Below are positions 52,178 through 60,846 of a DNA stretch of 64,000 bases, piece by piece. The stretch is from CAYYNQ01 sp964473105 (GTDB lineage: Bacteria; Sumerlaeota; Sumerlaeia; MVZB01), in NCBI GenBank assembly GCA_964473105.1, contig CAYYNQ010000038.1, forward strand, positions 1 through 64,000. The letters run 5' to 3'. How positions within the stretch are numbered: the stretch's first letter is position 1; every line of letters starts with the position of its first letter. The position numbers were made by a program, and so were the translations under genes. Below the pieces are notes generated by a model. The model made no database searches, was not told the origin of the DNA, and saw only the letters and a program-made list of their open reading frames with translations.

Positions 52178-53797
52178 TTATTGATCGTCGGTCATGCGCC
52201 TCGACTTCCGTCCGTAGGGTTCCCGCAGGGTTTGTCCCGGCATGGCACCCGTTGGCGCACCATTTTCCAGGACAAGTATTCCGTTCACGGCAACATGGTC
52301 CACCCCGACCGGGTGTGACACGGGGTTTTCGTATGTGGCTGTGTCCCTTAATGTCTCGGGGTTGAAGACAACCAGATCAGCCTTCATCCCCGGTCGCAGG
52401 ACCCCGCGGTCCATACAGCCGATGCGTCGCGCCGGTGAGGAGGTCATCTTTCGGATCCCTTCCTCCCAGGTCAGCAGCCCCAGGTCCCGTACATAATGCG
52501 ACAGGAACTTTGCGTGGGATCCCCATCCCCGCGGATGGGGACGATCACCCACCAGTATTCCGTCGCTGCTTACCATGAAGTTGGGGTGCTTCAGGATCGA
52601 CCGGACATTTTCCTCGTTGCCGATATGGGCCAGGCAGGAGACGCCCAGGCTGCTTTCCATCAGCAGGTCGACAAAGAATTCATAGCAGGACTTCCCGGCA
52701 CGTTCTGCTGCATCGGGGAGGAACATCCCGACAATCTGCGGATCATGTTCGCCCTCGACACCGCCGATCTGCAGCATCTCCCACCCCATGGGAACGCTCC
52801 CGAACCCTTCCGAGCCGGTGACCTCCATGTCGTGCCTGAGGCGGTCATGAATATCCGCCGACTTCAGCCGTTCAAGGATCGCCTCGCTTCCGCCCTCTTG
52901 CATCCAGTATGGAAGGAACGCGTGAAGATAGGTGTTCCCGGCCAGGTATGGATAACTGTCCATCGTGATCTCGATCCCGTCGGTCAGGGCCCTGTCCATT
53001 GCGGTCAGCAGTTCCGGGGCACGTCCCCTGTTCATGGGGTAGCCGACGTGACAATGTGTCAGGTGCAGCGAGACACCCGCACGGCGGGCAATCTCGATGG
53101 TGTCGTAGTTTGCCTGGAGTACGTCACGGCCGTAACTGCGGTGGTGCGGGCAGTAGAATCCGTTATAGGGTTTCAGGGCCCGGCACAGTTCCACCATCTC
53201 GTCATCGCTGGCATACATGCAGGGTGAATAGGTCAGGCCGGGCGACAGGCCGATACATCCCTCGGCCATGCAGCGGTCGACCAGGCTCTTCATTTGTTTC
53301 ATCTCGTCATTTTCGGGCGTTCGGTCTTCAATACCCATCACCAGCATCCGAATTGTGCCATGGGGAGCCAGCATCGCGACATTGACCGCCACGTTATTCT
53401 CAAACCGGTCAAGGTATGTGGTGATGTTCGTCCAGTCCCATTCCAGGTCCGGGCAACCATTCCAGGCGGACAACTGGTCCTGTAGGATGGCGGCCGTTTT
53501 CCTTGTCACCGGCGCCAGCCCGAGCCCGTCATGGCCAATGACGTCGGTTGTTACCCCCTGGTGGATTTTGCATTCATGAATCGGGTTGGCCAGCAGTTGC
53601 AGGTCGGAATGGGTGTGAAGGTCAATAAAACCCGGGCAGACAAAACCCCCATCGGCATGGATCACCTGTCTTGCAGATGCACTTTTCAGTTTCCCGACAT
53701 CGGTAATCCGGTCACCGACGACAGCGATATCACCGTGATACCAAGGTGTGCCAGTCCCGTCATGGACCCTGCCATCCAGAATTAAGAGATCGTACAT
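52178..53797 (-). CDS. N-acyl-D-amino-acid deacylase family amidohydrolase
   Basis: About 539 residues from an ATG at 53797 (MYDLLILDGRVHDGTG), the usual family start; the frame runs on to 53887. The first metal motif is FIDLHTHSD (His61, His63); later ligands fit FYCPHHRSYG, HLTHCHVGYPM and SSDGILVGDR with the catalytic Asp. The C-terminal ARRIGCMDRGVLRPGMKADLVVF is the standard amidohydrolase end. Members hydrolyse N-acyl-D-amino acids or dihydropyrimidine-like compounds. It lies 212 bases after a class III aminotransferase on the same strand, which could use a released amino compound. Confidence 0.9.
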   Translation of the reverse strand: MYDLLILDGRVHDGTGTPWYHGDIAVVGDRITDVGKLKSASARQVIHADGGFVCPGFIDLHTHSDLQLLANPIHECKIHQGVTTDVIGHDGLGLAPVTRKTAAILQDQLSAWNGCPDLEWDWTNITTYLDRFENNVAVNVAMLAPHGTIRMLVMGIEDRTPENDEMKQMKSLVDRCMAEGCIGLSPGLTYSPCMYASDDEMVELCRALKPYNGFYCPHHRSYGRDVLQANYDTIEIARRAGVSLHLTHCHVGYPMNRGRAPELLTAMDRALTDGIEITMDSYPYLAGNTYLHAFLPYWMQEGGSEAILERLKSADIHDRLRHDMEVTGSEGFGSVPMGWEMLQIGGVEGEHDPQIVGMFLPDAAERAGKSCYEFFVDLLMESSLGVSCLAHIGNEENVRSILKHPNFMVSSDGILVGDRPHPRGWGSHAKFLSHYVRDLGLLTWEEGIRKMTSSPARRIGCMDRGVLRPGMKADLVVFNPETLRDTATYENPVSHPVGVDHVAVNGILVLENGAPTGAMPGQTLREPYGRKSRRMTDDQ

Positions 53798-54009
53798 GAT
53801 CGTGTCCGTATTCTTCCCAAGGGATTCCGATACCCGTGCCCTGTCCGAGGCATCTTCAATATTGAAGGATCCGGTTGATTTTCGCATCCATGACCGCTTC
53901 CGGCATGGCCAGGTCGATTACGAATGCCAGCCTGTTCTGCTCTGGTCGTGATATGCTCAATGTTCACCGCATGGCCTGGCCATATATGCACAAGGTGGGG
54001 GCGCGGCCG

Positions 54010-55389
54010 TTATTGCGTCCGCGGGCGATCCTTCCTGGTCATCACCAGCAATTGTTTGAATGCCTCCGTGGTGATCGCGATATCATCCTCGGTGTGGATT
54101 CCCGATACCCAGCCGCCGGGCCAGGCAACAACGTCCACCCCGCCCAGGATCATCCCCACCCGGATCTTCCATATCAGGTGCGCAGGTGTGCCGCCTTTCA
54201 GGGCCCGGTAATGCACCCTTCCGGCATAGATGCTGTCGATGGTGATCTGGATGTCCTCATGGTTGGGAAAAATATGAAACCCGGAATATTCCCCGTAGAC
54301 CAGCCAGTTTGAATCCTGTTCCCGGATTACATCATTGAGCGCGTTCCTAAGCATTTCCCCGTTTTTGGAAGCCTTTTCCGTGATGTCTGTCGTGGCGATC
54401 AATTTCAGTGTCGCCAGTCCGGCGGCGGCGGAGATGGGATTGGCATTGAATGTCCCCTGGTGTGCGACACGGGACTTGTAGTTCCAGTCCGGGTCGTCCC
54501 TTGCCGTCAGGACATCCATGACGTCGGCACGTCCTGCAACCGCGCCGCCCGGGTATCCCCCTGCAAGGGTCTTTGCAAGCAGGGTAAGATCGGGGAACAC
54601 GCCCAGTATTTCCTGTGCTCCGCCGGGGGCCACGCGGAATCCCGTGATCACCTCGTCAAATACCAGCAGGATTTTGTATTCATCCGCAATTTTTCTCAAC
54701 TCGGCAATTACTTCAGGGCCTGTCGGGACCTGTCCGTAGGTTGAACCTGTCGGCTCGATGAATATCGCGCCGATTTCATCATCATCTGCCAGGATCTGCC
54801 TGACCTGCTTCACGTTGTTCGGTTCACATAATATGATATTTTTCGTGGTTTCAGCCGGGATTCCCGCAGGGATTGTCCCGTCAAAGTGGGATGCGGCGGC
54901 GTAGGCGACCTGATCGTGCCATCCGTGGAAATGACTCTCGAACCGGATGATCCTGTCTTTTCCCGTGAAGGCCCGGGCCATTCGAATGGCCAGCAGGCTT
55001 GATTCGGTCCCGGAGCTGGTGAACCGGACCTTCTCGGCACTGGGAACCATTCGGCAGATCAACTCGGCCCATTCCAATTCCAGCTCATGCGATGATCCGA
55101 AGTGTGTCCCCTTCTCCAGTTGCCGGCGTACGGCCTCGACAACGGCGGGATGATTGTGGCCGAGCAGGAACGCGCCGTGCCCCCCGAAATAATCGACGTA
55201 TTCATTGCCGTCCACGTCCCATTTTCTGGAACCTTGTGCGCGTTCCATTGAAATCGGGTATGGTTTCAGGACACGGACGTCATGCGTCACGCCGCCGGGG
55301 ATGACCTTTTGAGCCCGCTCATATAAAGCCCGGGAGTTCGGGGTTTTTCCGACATAATGGTTTTCGATGACCGAGCCAACCGTTTCCAT
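54010..55389 (-). CDS. Class III aminotransferase, glutamate-1-semialdehyde aminomutase-like
   Basis: 459 residues. PLP residues are Lys273 (LLAKTLAGGYPGG) and Asp245 (LVFDEVITGFR); FTSSGTESSLLAIRMARAFTG and the start LYERAQKVIPGGVTH are the HemL-like hallmarks. Although HemL homologues are annotated as tetrapyrrole enzymes, no hem gene is near, and AAASHFDGTIPAGIPAETTKNI with the catabolic surroundings suggests a sugar or beta-amino acid transaminase or mutase instead. The gene starts on METVGSVIEN and is divergent from an HpcH/HpaI aldolase. The substrate is not readable from sequence. Confidence 0.88.
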   Translation of the reverse strand: METVGSVIENHYVGKTPNSRALYERAQKVIPGGVTHDVRVLKPYPISMERAQGSRKWDVDGNEYVDYFGGHGAFLLGHNHPAVVEAVRRQLEKGTHFGSSHELELEWAELICRMVPSAEKVRFTSSGTESSLLAIRMARAFTGKDRIIRFESHFHGWHDQVAYAAASHFDGTIPAGIPAETTKNIILCEPNNVKQVRQILADDDEIGAIFIEPTGSTYGQVPTGPEVIAELRKIADEYKILLVFDEVITGFRVAPGGAQEILGVFPDLTLLAKTLAGGYPGGAVAGRADVMDVLTARDDPDWNYKSRVAHQGTFNANPISAAAGLATLKLIATTDITEKASKNGEMLRNALNDVIREQDSNWLVYGEYSGFHIFPNHEDIQITIDSIYAGRVHYRALKGGTPAHLIWKIRVGMILGGVDVVAWPGGWVSGIHTEDDIAITTEAFKQLLVMTRKDRPRTQ

Positions 55390-55728
55390 TCATATCCTCG
55401 ATTTCACGCCGGGTGGCCGGGAGGAAAATGGATCCTCGAGACCTTCCCGTTCGATGCAAAACCACCGGGCGACCCGGTTATCCACGATGGCTTGATCATA
55501 GCCTGCCGGGGTGATGAAGTCTAATGGTCTGTCGATGTCCATGCATGAGATTTCGTTGCAGCCGCAGGTTGATATATCATTCAAAGTTGGCCGGCTGAAT
55601 GATGAAATCACTTCTATCAGGTATGGGTTTGGGGTAGTATTCAGGCCGCCTCCCATCGATTGAAGGCGTGGACTTGGTGGTCATGTGCCGCCACCTCCTG
55701 AATTTTGAGGGAAGGGACATCTGCTTGC
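55390..55728. other. 339-base divergent intergenic region
   Basis: Between the class III aminotransferase (minus) and the aldolase (plus). An 88-residue open frame on the minus strand (55390-55656) abuts the aminotransferase start but shows no family or ribosome-binding site, so it is not called a gene. AT-richer parts around 55540-55640 may carry the two promoters. No repeat or RNA gene is visible. Confidence 0.45.
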
Positions 55729-56553
55729 ATGCAACTCCCGGCCATTCAGCAATTCCGTCAGAAACTCGCTGACGACGAGCCTGTTTTTGGGCTCTGGGTC
55801 ACGCTGGAATCTGCCAGTATCACGGAGATGGCGGTTGCCCTTGGGATGGACTGGGTTGTGATTGACGCGGAACACGGGCACCTCGACTGGAGGGATATCA
55901 TCGGGCATGTCCGCGCGGCAGTTCGCAGTCGGACTGTTGTCGTTGTTCGTGTCGCTGAACTGAACAGGGGGGTCATCAAGCGGGTGCTGGACATCGGTGC
56001 GGACGGGGTGATTGTCCCGTGGGTCGAGACGGCTGACCAGCTTGGCGAAGCTGTTGCCTGCGCCCGTTATCCAACCGAAGGTGTTCGTGGGATTGGCGCT
56101 GAACGGGCCACCGGTTGGGGGGAATGTGTCGGCGAACATGTGTCGGATGCAAATGGGAACATCCTGGTCATTCCCCTGATTGAATCGGTGAAGGCGGGGG
56201 ATAACATCGACGAGATGCTCGGGGTTCCGGGCGTCGATCTTTTTTTCATCGGGCCCAGCGATTTCTCGGCCACTGCAGGGTATCGTGGGCAATGGGAGGG
56301 CCCCGGCGTGGCTGATAAGATCCTGGCGGTCAAGGACAGGATCCGGGCTGCAGGCAAGCAATGCGGCCTGCTGGCAACCAGCAACGAGAACCTGATCGCC
56401 CGTGGTGATGCAGGTTTCCGGATGCTTGGGATCGGGATCGACGGCAGCCTTTTGTTGAGGGGCATCCATGGCGCCCTCGCCGCCATCGGCCGTGACCGGA
56501 AGATAACGCCCACGCTGGATCCAAATGACCCTGCAGGCAGTCAGTCTGGATAA
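55729..56553 (+). CDS. HpcH/HpaI family aldolase
   Basis: About 274 residues. The start is the ATG at 55729 (MQLPAIQQFRQKL); the frame opens to a TTG at 55705. Family motifs are GLWVTLESASITEMAVALGMDW, VVIDAEHGHLDW, VVVRVAELNRGVIKRVLDIGADG, IPLIESVKAGDNIDEML with the metal Glu and DLFFIGPSDFSATAG with the Asp. It matches 2-keto-3-deoxy-rhamnonate/HpaI-type aldolases, which cleave 2-keto-3-deoxy acids to pyruvate and an aldehyde. It is the second aldolase of this family in the window and diverges from the aminotransferase and deacylase; it converges on the SMP-30 gene 26 bases away. Confidence 0.88.
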   Translation: MQLPAIQQFRQKLADDEPVFGLWVTLESASITEMAVALGMDWVVIDAEHGHLDWRDIIGHVRAAVRSRTVVVVRVAELNRGVIKRVLDIGADGVIVPWVETADQLGEAVACARYPTEGVRGIGAERATGWGECVGEHVSDANGNILVIPLIESVKAGDNIDEMLGVPGVDLFFIGPSDFSATAGYRGQWEGPGVADKILAVKDRIRAAGKQCGLLATSNENLIARGDAGFRMLGIGIDGSLLLRGIHGALAAIGRDRKITPTLDPNDPAGSQSG

Positions 56554-56578
56554 ATCACATCACGGATTCACCGGTAGG

Positions 56579-57655
56579 TTATTCTTCTGGAGGCAGCTGG
56601 TAGCCGGGAGTGGCCAGCCGGGTGCGGTATAATGCATTTCCTGCCGTGATATAAAGGATATCAGCATCCTGGCCGCGGCCGAACCCGACATTGGTCGGTG
56701 GTTCGGGGGTCGGGATATGGCCGACTTTCTCCCCATCAGGGGTGTAGATATAAATTCCGGGGTCGGTCTTGTGCATCAACGCCACATAGATGTTCCCCAA
56801 GGTATCCGCCACAAGCCCGTCGGGGCCGTGCTCGAATTCGACCAGGATTTCCCTAAACTCCACGTTCCCGTCCTCGGCTAGGTCGTAGGCCCTCAGTGAA
56901 CGGTCAACCACCTGGGTCACGGAATCCGGCTGCAGGCGGTCAAAGGCGATGGCTCCGTTGTCGCTGTTGATCACATACAGGGTCTTCTGGTCGGGGGATA
57001 TGCACACTCCGTTGGGTTTGGACATATTCGTGATGATCCGGTGGACCGAGCCGTCGGGATCAATCCGGTAAACACCCATCACGGGCTGGCCCATGGGCTC
57101 ATGCCCAAGATACTTGGGGTCGCTGAAATAAATCCTGCCCCTTTCGTCAATCGTGATGTCATTGGGCGCATTGAAGGGGACACCCTCATACAGTCCCGCA
57201 ATGATGTGGCTTTTCCCGGTTTTGACATCGGTGCGGATGACTCTGCGGCCGCCGTAGTCCGCTCCCTCCGCGACGACCATGTTCCCCTGTGCATCGAACT
57301 TGATGCCGTTTGACATGCCACTGGGCGAACGAAATATCCTTGTTTCATCAGTTGCGGGGTCGTATTGCCAAAGGTGACCGGCCTCGAGGGCCCCTTTGGC
57401 GTCGCGACACTTGAAGGTGAATGTAATGTCGCTGAAATAGACCATCCCATCGTGTCCGACGGCAACGCCCTCGGTCAGCACACACCCGCCGTCAAACAGT
57501 TTTTCGAGCTTCAGGTCTTGAGGAACAATTTGATCGGGAATGCCAACCCTGCCGCTGGATTTACAGCCTGTTGCGAGGATGACAAGGATCATTGCCGCAC
57601 GGAGTGCTGCAGGGAAGGGGCCGGATTGCCCCGGGATTTTTGTTCTGGTTTTCAT
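56579..57655 (-). CDS. SMP-30/gluconolactonase family lipoprotein
   Basis: About 358 residues from an ATG at 57655; the frame extends to 57748. The leader ends AAMILVILATGC, a lipobox, so it should be anchored in the envelope. The propeller has LTEGVAVGHDGMVYFSD (metal Glu), FNAPNDITIDERGRIYFSDPK (Asn, Asp), and KPNGVCISPDQKTLYVINSD (Asn, Asp), which complete the SMP-30 metal and catalytic set. It follows the CUT1 ATPase gene on the same strand by 139 bases, so a periplasmic lactone may be hydrolysed in connection with the imported substrate. Confidence 0.87.
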   Translation of the reverse strand: MKTRTKIPGQSGPFPAALRAAMILVILATGCKSSGRVGIPDQIVPQDLKLEKLFDGGCVLTEGVAVGHDGMVYFSDITFTFKCRDAKGALEAGHLWQYDPATDETRIFRSPSGMSNGIKFDAQGNMVVAEGADYGGRRVIRTDVKTGKSHIIAGLYEGVPFNAPNDITIDERGRIYFSDPKYLGHEPMGQPVMGVYRIDPDGSVHRIITNMSKPNGVCISPDQKTLYVINSDNGAIAFDRLQPDSVTQVVDRSLRAYDLAEDGNVEFREILVEFEHGPDGLVADTLGNIYVALMHKTDPGIYIYTPDGEKVGHIPTPEPPTNVGFGRGQDADILYITAGNALYRTRLATPGYQLPPEE

Positions 57656-57794
57656 CCGTGAAAACTTACTCTGGTATTCCCCGGAGCTTTCATTGCTGCA
57701 TGGAGTCAGCACGACAAGTGTAGCACAGCAGGTCGTGTCCGTAATCAAAATTCAGGCCATGCCCCCGGTGGTCATGACCAACAGCAGCGATCCG

Positions 57795-58898
57795 TCAGAT
57801 TTTGGGTGAATCCATCAGGCTTCTTCCGGTCGTTCTTTCAAACAGGTGCAGCTTGTCAGGCCTGAACTGGACGGGGATCCGGTCGCCGGGAACAAACCGG
57901 TCCGTGGGGCTTGTGCGTGCCTTGAAGGTCGATCCGTTCAGCTCCAGTGTCAGGAACAGGTCGCTGCCCATGGGTTCCCGCACCAGGACCGTCGGGCTGG
58001 CGGTCGGTGCCCCGTCCATCCCGACCTCGATGTCCTCAGGCCGGATGCCGAGCTGGATTTCGGCAGGTGTATCTGCACGCAGGCGGCCGGATGTCTGTGT
58101 GCCCAGTTCGCAGACAAAACCGTTTCCGATCATCTCCCATCGACCTTCCCCCGAATTTCGAAGCGTCCCGTCAAACAGGTTCATCGGGGGTGCGCCCACA
58201 AACCCGGCGACGAAGGCGTTCGCGGGCTGATTGTAGATTTCATCGGGTGTTCCGAGCTGCTGGATTTTCCCCCCGTTAAGGACGGCGATCCTGTCGGACA
58301 TGACCAGTGATTCAGCCTGGTCATGGGTGACATAGATAAAGGTCTTCTTCAGCTCGCCGTGGAGCCGCTTGAGTTCGGTACGCATGGAGTCACGCAGCTT
58401 CGCGTCCAGGTTGGAGAGCGGTTCATCCAGCAGGAACAGCCGCGGATTACGCACGATTGCACGGGCTAGGGCCACGCGTTGACGCTCACCCCCGCTCAGT
58501 TCCCGGGGTTTTCGATCCAGGAGCGGGCCAATCAGCATCTTTTTCGCGGCATTCCGGACCCGGCGCTCAACTTCGTGTGGCGGGGTTTTTCGCATCCGTA
58601 GTCCAAAGGCGATATTCTCACGGACCCTCATGTGGGGATACAGCGCGTAGGTCTGGAAGACCATCGCCACGTCCCTGCGCTCGGGCGGAAGTTCCGTTAC
58701 GTCATCCTCATCGAACCAGACCCGCCCGCTGGATGTGGACTCGAGTCCGGCAATGATGTTCAGCGTGGTGGATTTACCGCAGCCCGAGGGCCCCAGGAGT
58801 GTCAGGAATTCATTTTGGGCTGTTTCCAGGGAAATATCGTCCACGGCGCTAACGCCGCCGAAGTTTTTTGTGATGTTTTTAAGGACTATTCTTGCCAC
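57795..58898 (-). CDS. Sugar ABC transporter ATPase (CUT1, MsmK/UgpC-like)
   Basis: 367 residues from a GTG. Walker A is LGPSGCGKSTT, the signature LSGGERQRVALARA, Walker B LFLLDEPLSNLDAKLRDSM, the D-loop and H-loop (VTHDQAESL) follow, and a C-terminal OB/TOBE domain (VQLGIRPEDIEV) completes the MalK-type protein that powers carbohydrate importers. It lies 100 bases downstream of the second permease gene. Such ATPases often serve several importers in a cell. Confidence 0.93.
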   Translation of the reverse strand: MARIVLKNITKNFGGVSAVDDISLETAQNEFLTLLGPSGCGKSTTLNIIAGLESTSSGRVWFDEDDVTELPPERRDVAMVFQTYALYPHMRVRENIAFGLRMRKTPPHEVERRVRNAAKKMLIGPLLDRKPRELSGGERQRVALARAIVRNPRLFLLDEPLSNLDAKLRDSMRTELKRLHGELKKTFIYVTHDQAESLVMSDRIAVLNGGKIQQLGTPDEIYNQPANAFVAGFVGAPPMNLFDGTLRNSGEGRWEMIGNGFVCELGTQTSGRLRADTPAEIQLGIRPEDIEVGMDGAPTASPTVLVREPMGSDLFLTLELNGSTFKARTSPTDRFVPGDRIPVQFRPDKLHLFERTTGRSLMDSPKI

Positions 58899-58997
58899 GG
58901 CTCTTCTACCATTCTGTATCCTTGCATGTTTTCACTCCTTATGCCCCCTGTCGGGGATTGGGTTGTGGGTTTTCCGCCCGTCACGCACCAGTTTGTT

Positions 58998-59855
58998 TCA
59001 TCCCGTTACCGAACCTCCGATTCCATGGACAATAAAACGCTGGAGGATGAAGGCGAGCACGATCGGTAAAAGTATCACCAGGACTCCCGCGGCGGCGATG
59101 ATCGTGAAAGAAACCTGCAACTCCTGAGTGAAATCTGAAATGAGGACCGTCACGGGCATGGCATGAATCGTCGACGTGAACAGCAGCGGGTAAAGGAAGT
59201 CTCCCCATGACGTGATGAACGAGAAGATCCCGATGCCGATCATGCCCGGTGCCGTTACGGGCAGGAAAACGCGAAAAAGAGCCCCGAGGCGTGTACACCC
59301 ATCCATTCGAGCGGCCCTTTCCAGATCGATGGGTACGGTCTGAAAATAACCCTTCAGGATCCAGATGGTAAAGGGAAGCGTGAAGGTGGATTGTGCGAGG
59401 ATCACGGCCAGATGCGTATCCAGCAGGCCGTAGCTCCGTATGACCAGGTACATCGGGACCATGATCGCAACTCCGGGAACACTGCGGGAACCCAGGTAGA
59501 GGAAAAGCAGCAACAGGCTGCCCCTGAACCGCACCCGGGCCAGCGAGTAAGCTGCCATGGACCCAAAGAACAGGTTGATGGTCATGACAAAGGTCGCGAT
59601 CAGCAGGCTGTTGAGGATGGCCCTGGGGATTTGTCGTGCCGCAGCCTTCCCGACTTCCGCGGACCGCCCCTCTTGTGTAAAGAACATCCGGTAGTTCTCG
59701 AGCGTGGGTTTTCGGGGAATCCAGTGCATCTGAACGGCCTCGTTATCCTGCATGAAACTGACCGATGCCACCCAGAAGAACGGCGTCAGGACATAGAACA
59801 TGGCAACGATTACGAGCAGATGCAGGATGATTTTGCGGGTGGGTGTGTCTTGCAT
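58998..59855 (-). CDS. Sugar ABC transporter permease (CUT1, MalG-like)
   Basis: 285 residues from an ATG at 59855, seven bases after GGGGGAAT. The frame extends on for another 255 residues, but that part is the antisense reading of the neighbouring permease gene and should not be counted. Six transmembrane segments and the EAA loop (ERAARMDGCTRLGALFRVFLP, with AARMDG) identify a binding-protein-dependent permease. It is 14 bases downstream of its partner permease. The annotated double length would be a false fusion. Confidence 0.9.
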   Translation of the reverse strand: MQDTPTRKIILHLLVIVAMFYVLTPFFWVASVSFMQDNEAVQMHWIPRKPTLENYRMFFTQEGRSAEVGKAAARQIPRAILNSLLIATFVMTINLFFGSMAAYSLARVRFRGSLLLLFLYLGSRSVPGVAIMVPMYLVIRSYGLLDTHLAVILAQSTFTLPFTIWILKGYFQTVPIDLERAARMDGCTRLGALFRVFLPVTAPGMIGIGIFSFITSWGDFLYPLLFTSTIHAMPVTVLISDFTQELQVSFTIIAAAGVLVILLPIVLAFILQRFIVHGIGGSVTG

Positions 59856-59869
59856 TGTGTATTCCCCCG

Positions 59870-60811
59870 TCAACCCTGGACCGATCCCCGGCGATACAAC
59901 AGACGTATGTATACGACGGCAAGTCCCATTGTGATCAGCGTGATCAGGTATGAGTAAGCATTGGCCCCCCCGAAGTTGAGCCGGGAGAACGCCTCCTTGT
60001 AGGTCTGCCATGCGATCAGGTTCGTCGCGTCGCCCGGGCCGCCCCCGGTCAGCGTGAAGATCAGGTCGAATGCGCGGAACGCATTCATGGTCTCGAAGAT
60101 GGCGACCACCTTGATGGGGTGGACCAGCCATGGCAGCGTGATGTTTCGAAACCGGTTCCAGGCATTGGCGCCGTCCACGCGTGATGCACGATACTGTTCC
60201 GAGGGTATGGCCTGAAGTGCGGCCAGGAAAATGATCGTCGCGAATGGAACACTTCTCCACACGTAGGCCGCAACCGCAACATTCAGGGCAATGGTGGGGG
60301 AAGCCATTCCCAGATAGTCTGTCCCCGACCCCGTCATTCCGCTGAAAATCTGATGACCACGTCCCAGTAACTGGTTGAATGCCCCCTTGTCCGAGAAGAG
60401 TCCCATCCACATTAGCCCGTTGACAACACCCGGTACAGCCCATGGAACCAGGAGCAGTGCCCGCGCGATGCCGCGACCGGCGAACTTCTCGTTGAAGAGG
60501 GTGGCGATCGCAATCGCGATCATGATCACGAGGGCAACCGAGAGGCCCGTGAAGTAGAGGGTGATCCCGATGGAATGCCAGAACTTGGGGCTGGCCAGGA
60601 TTTCGGCATAATTTTGCAGCCACACGAAGTCAAAGATCTCCGGGCGGCGCAGGTTGTAGTGGTGCAGGCTGTACCAGAAGGACACCAGGACAGGATATGC
60701 AACCAGTACCAGAATCAGTCCTGTCGTGGGTACATTGATGAGAAGGGCAAACCGTCGGTCACCCCTTTCTATCGCATTCTCGGATCTGTGGCCTGCGCGG
60801 TCTGTCATCAT
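59870..60811 (-). CDS. Sugar ABC transporter permease (CUT1, MalF/UgpA-like)
   Basis: 313 residues with six to seven hydrophobic segments. The first begins FALLINVPTTGLILVLVAYPVL, and the EAA loop is EQYRASRVDGANAWNRFRNITLP, a standard coupling motif. It pairs with the permease at 58998-59855 and the binding protein encoded 36 bases upstream. Two consecutive ATGs begin the gene. This is an inner-membrane channel subunit of the CUT1 importer. Confidence 0.92.
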   Translation of the reverse strand: MMTDRAGHRSENAIERGDRRFALLINVPTTGLILVLVAYPVLVSFWYSLHHYNLRRPEIFDFVWLQNYAEILASPKFWHSIGITLYFTGLSVALVIMIAIAIATLFNEKFAGRGIARALLLVPWAVPGVVNGLMWMGLFSDKGAFNQLLGRGHQIFSGMTGSGTDYLGMASPTIALNVAVAAYVWRSVPFATIIFLAALQAIPSEQYRASRVDGANAWNRFRNITLPWLVHPIKVVAIFETMNAFRAFDLIFTLTGGGPGDATNLIAWQTYKEAFSRLNFGGANAYSYLITLITMGLAVVYIRLLYRRGSVQG

Positions 60812-60846
60812 TCAGTCCAGGAGCGTGTCCCGTCGGCCGGGAAACC

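Noticed and set aside
55390..55656. 88-residue minus-strand frame abutting the aminotransferase start
   Set aside because: No ribosome-binding site, family or coding-like composition; it lies in the divergent promoter region.
59856..60623. N-terminal half of a 541-residue frame that would fuse with the MalG-like permease
   Set aside because: It reads antisense-like low-complexity sequence through the neighbouring permease gene; the proper start is at 59855.
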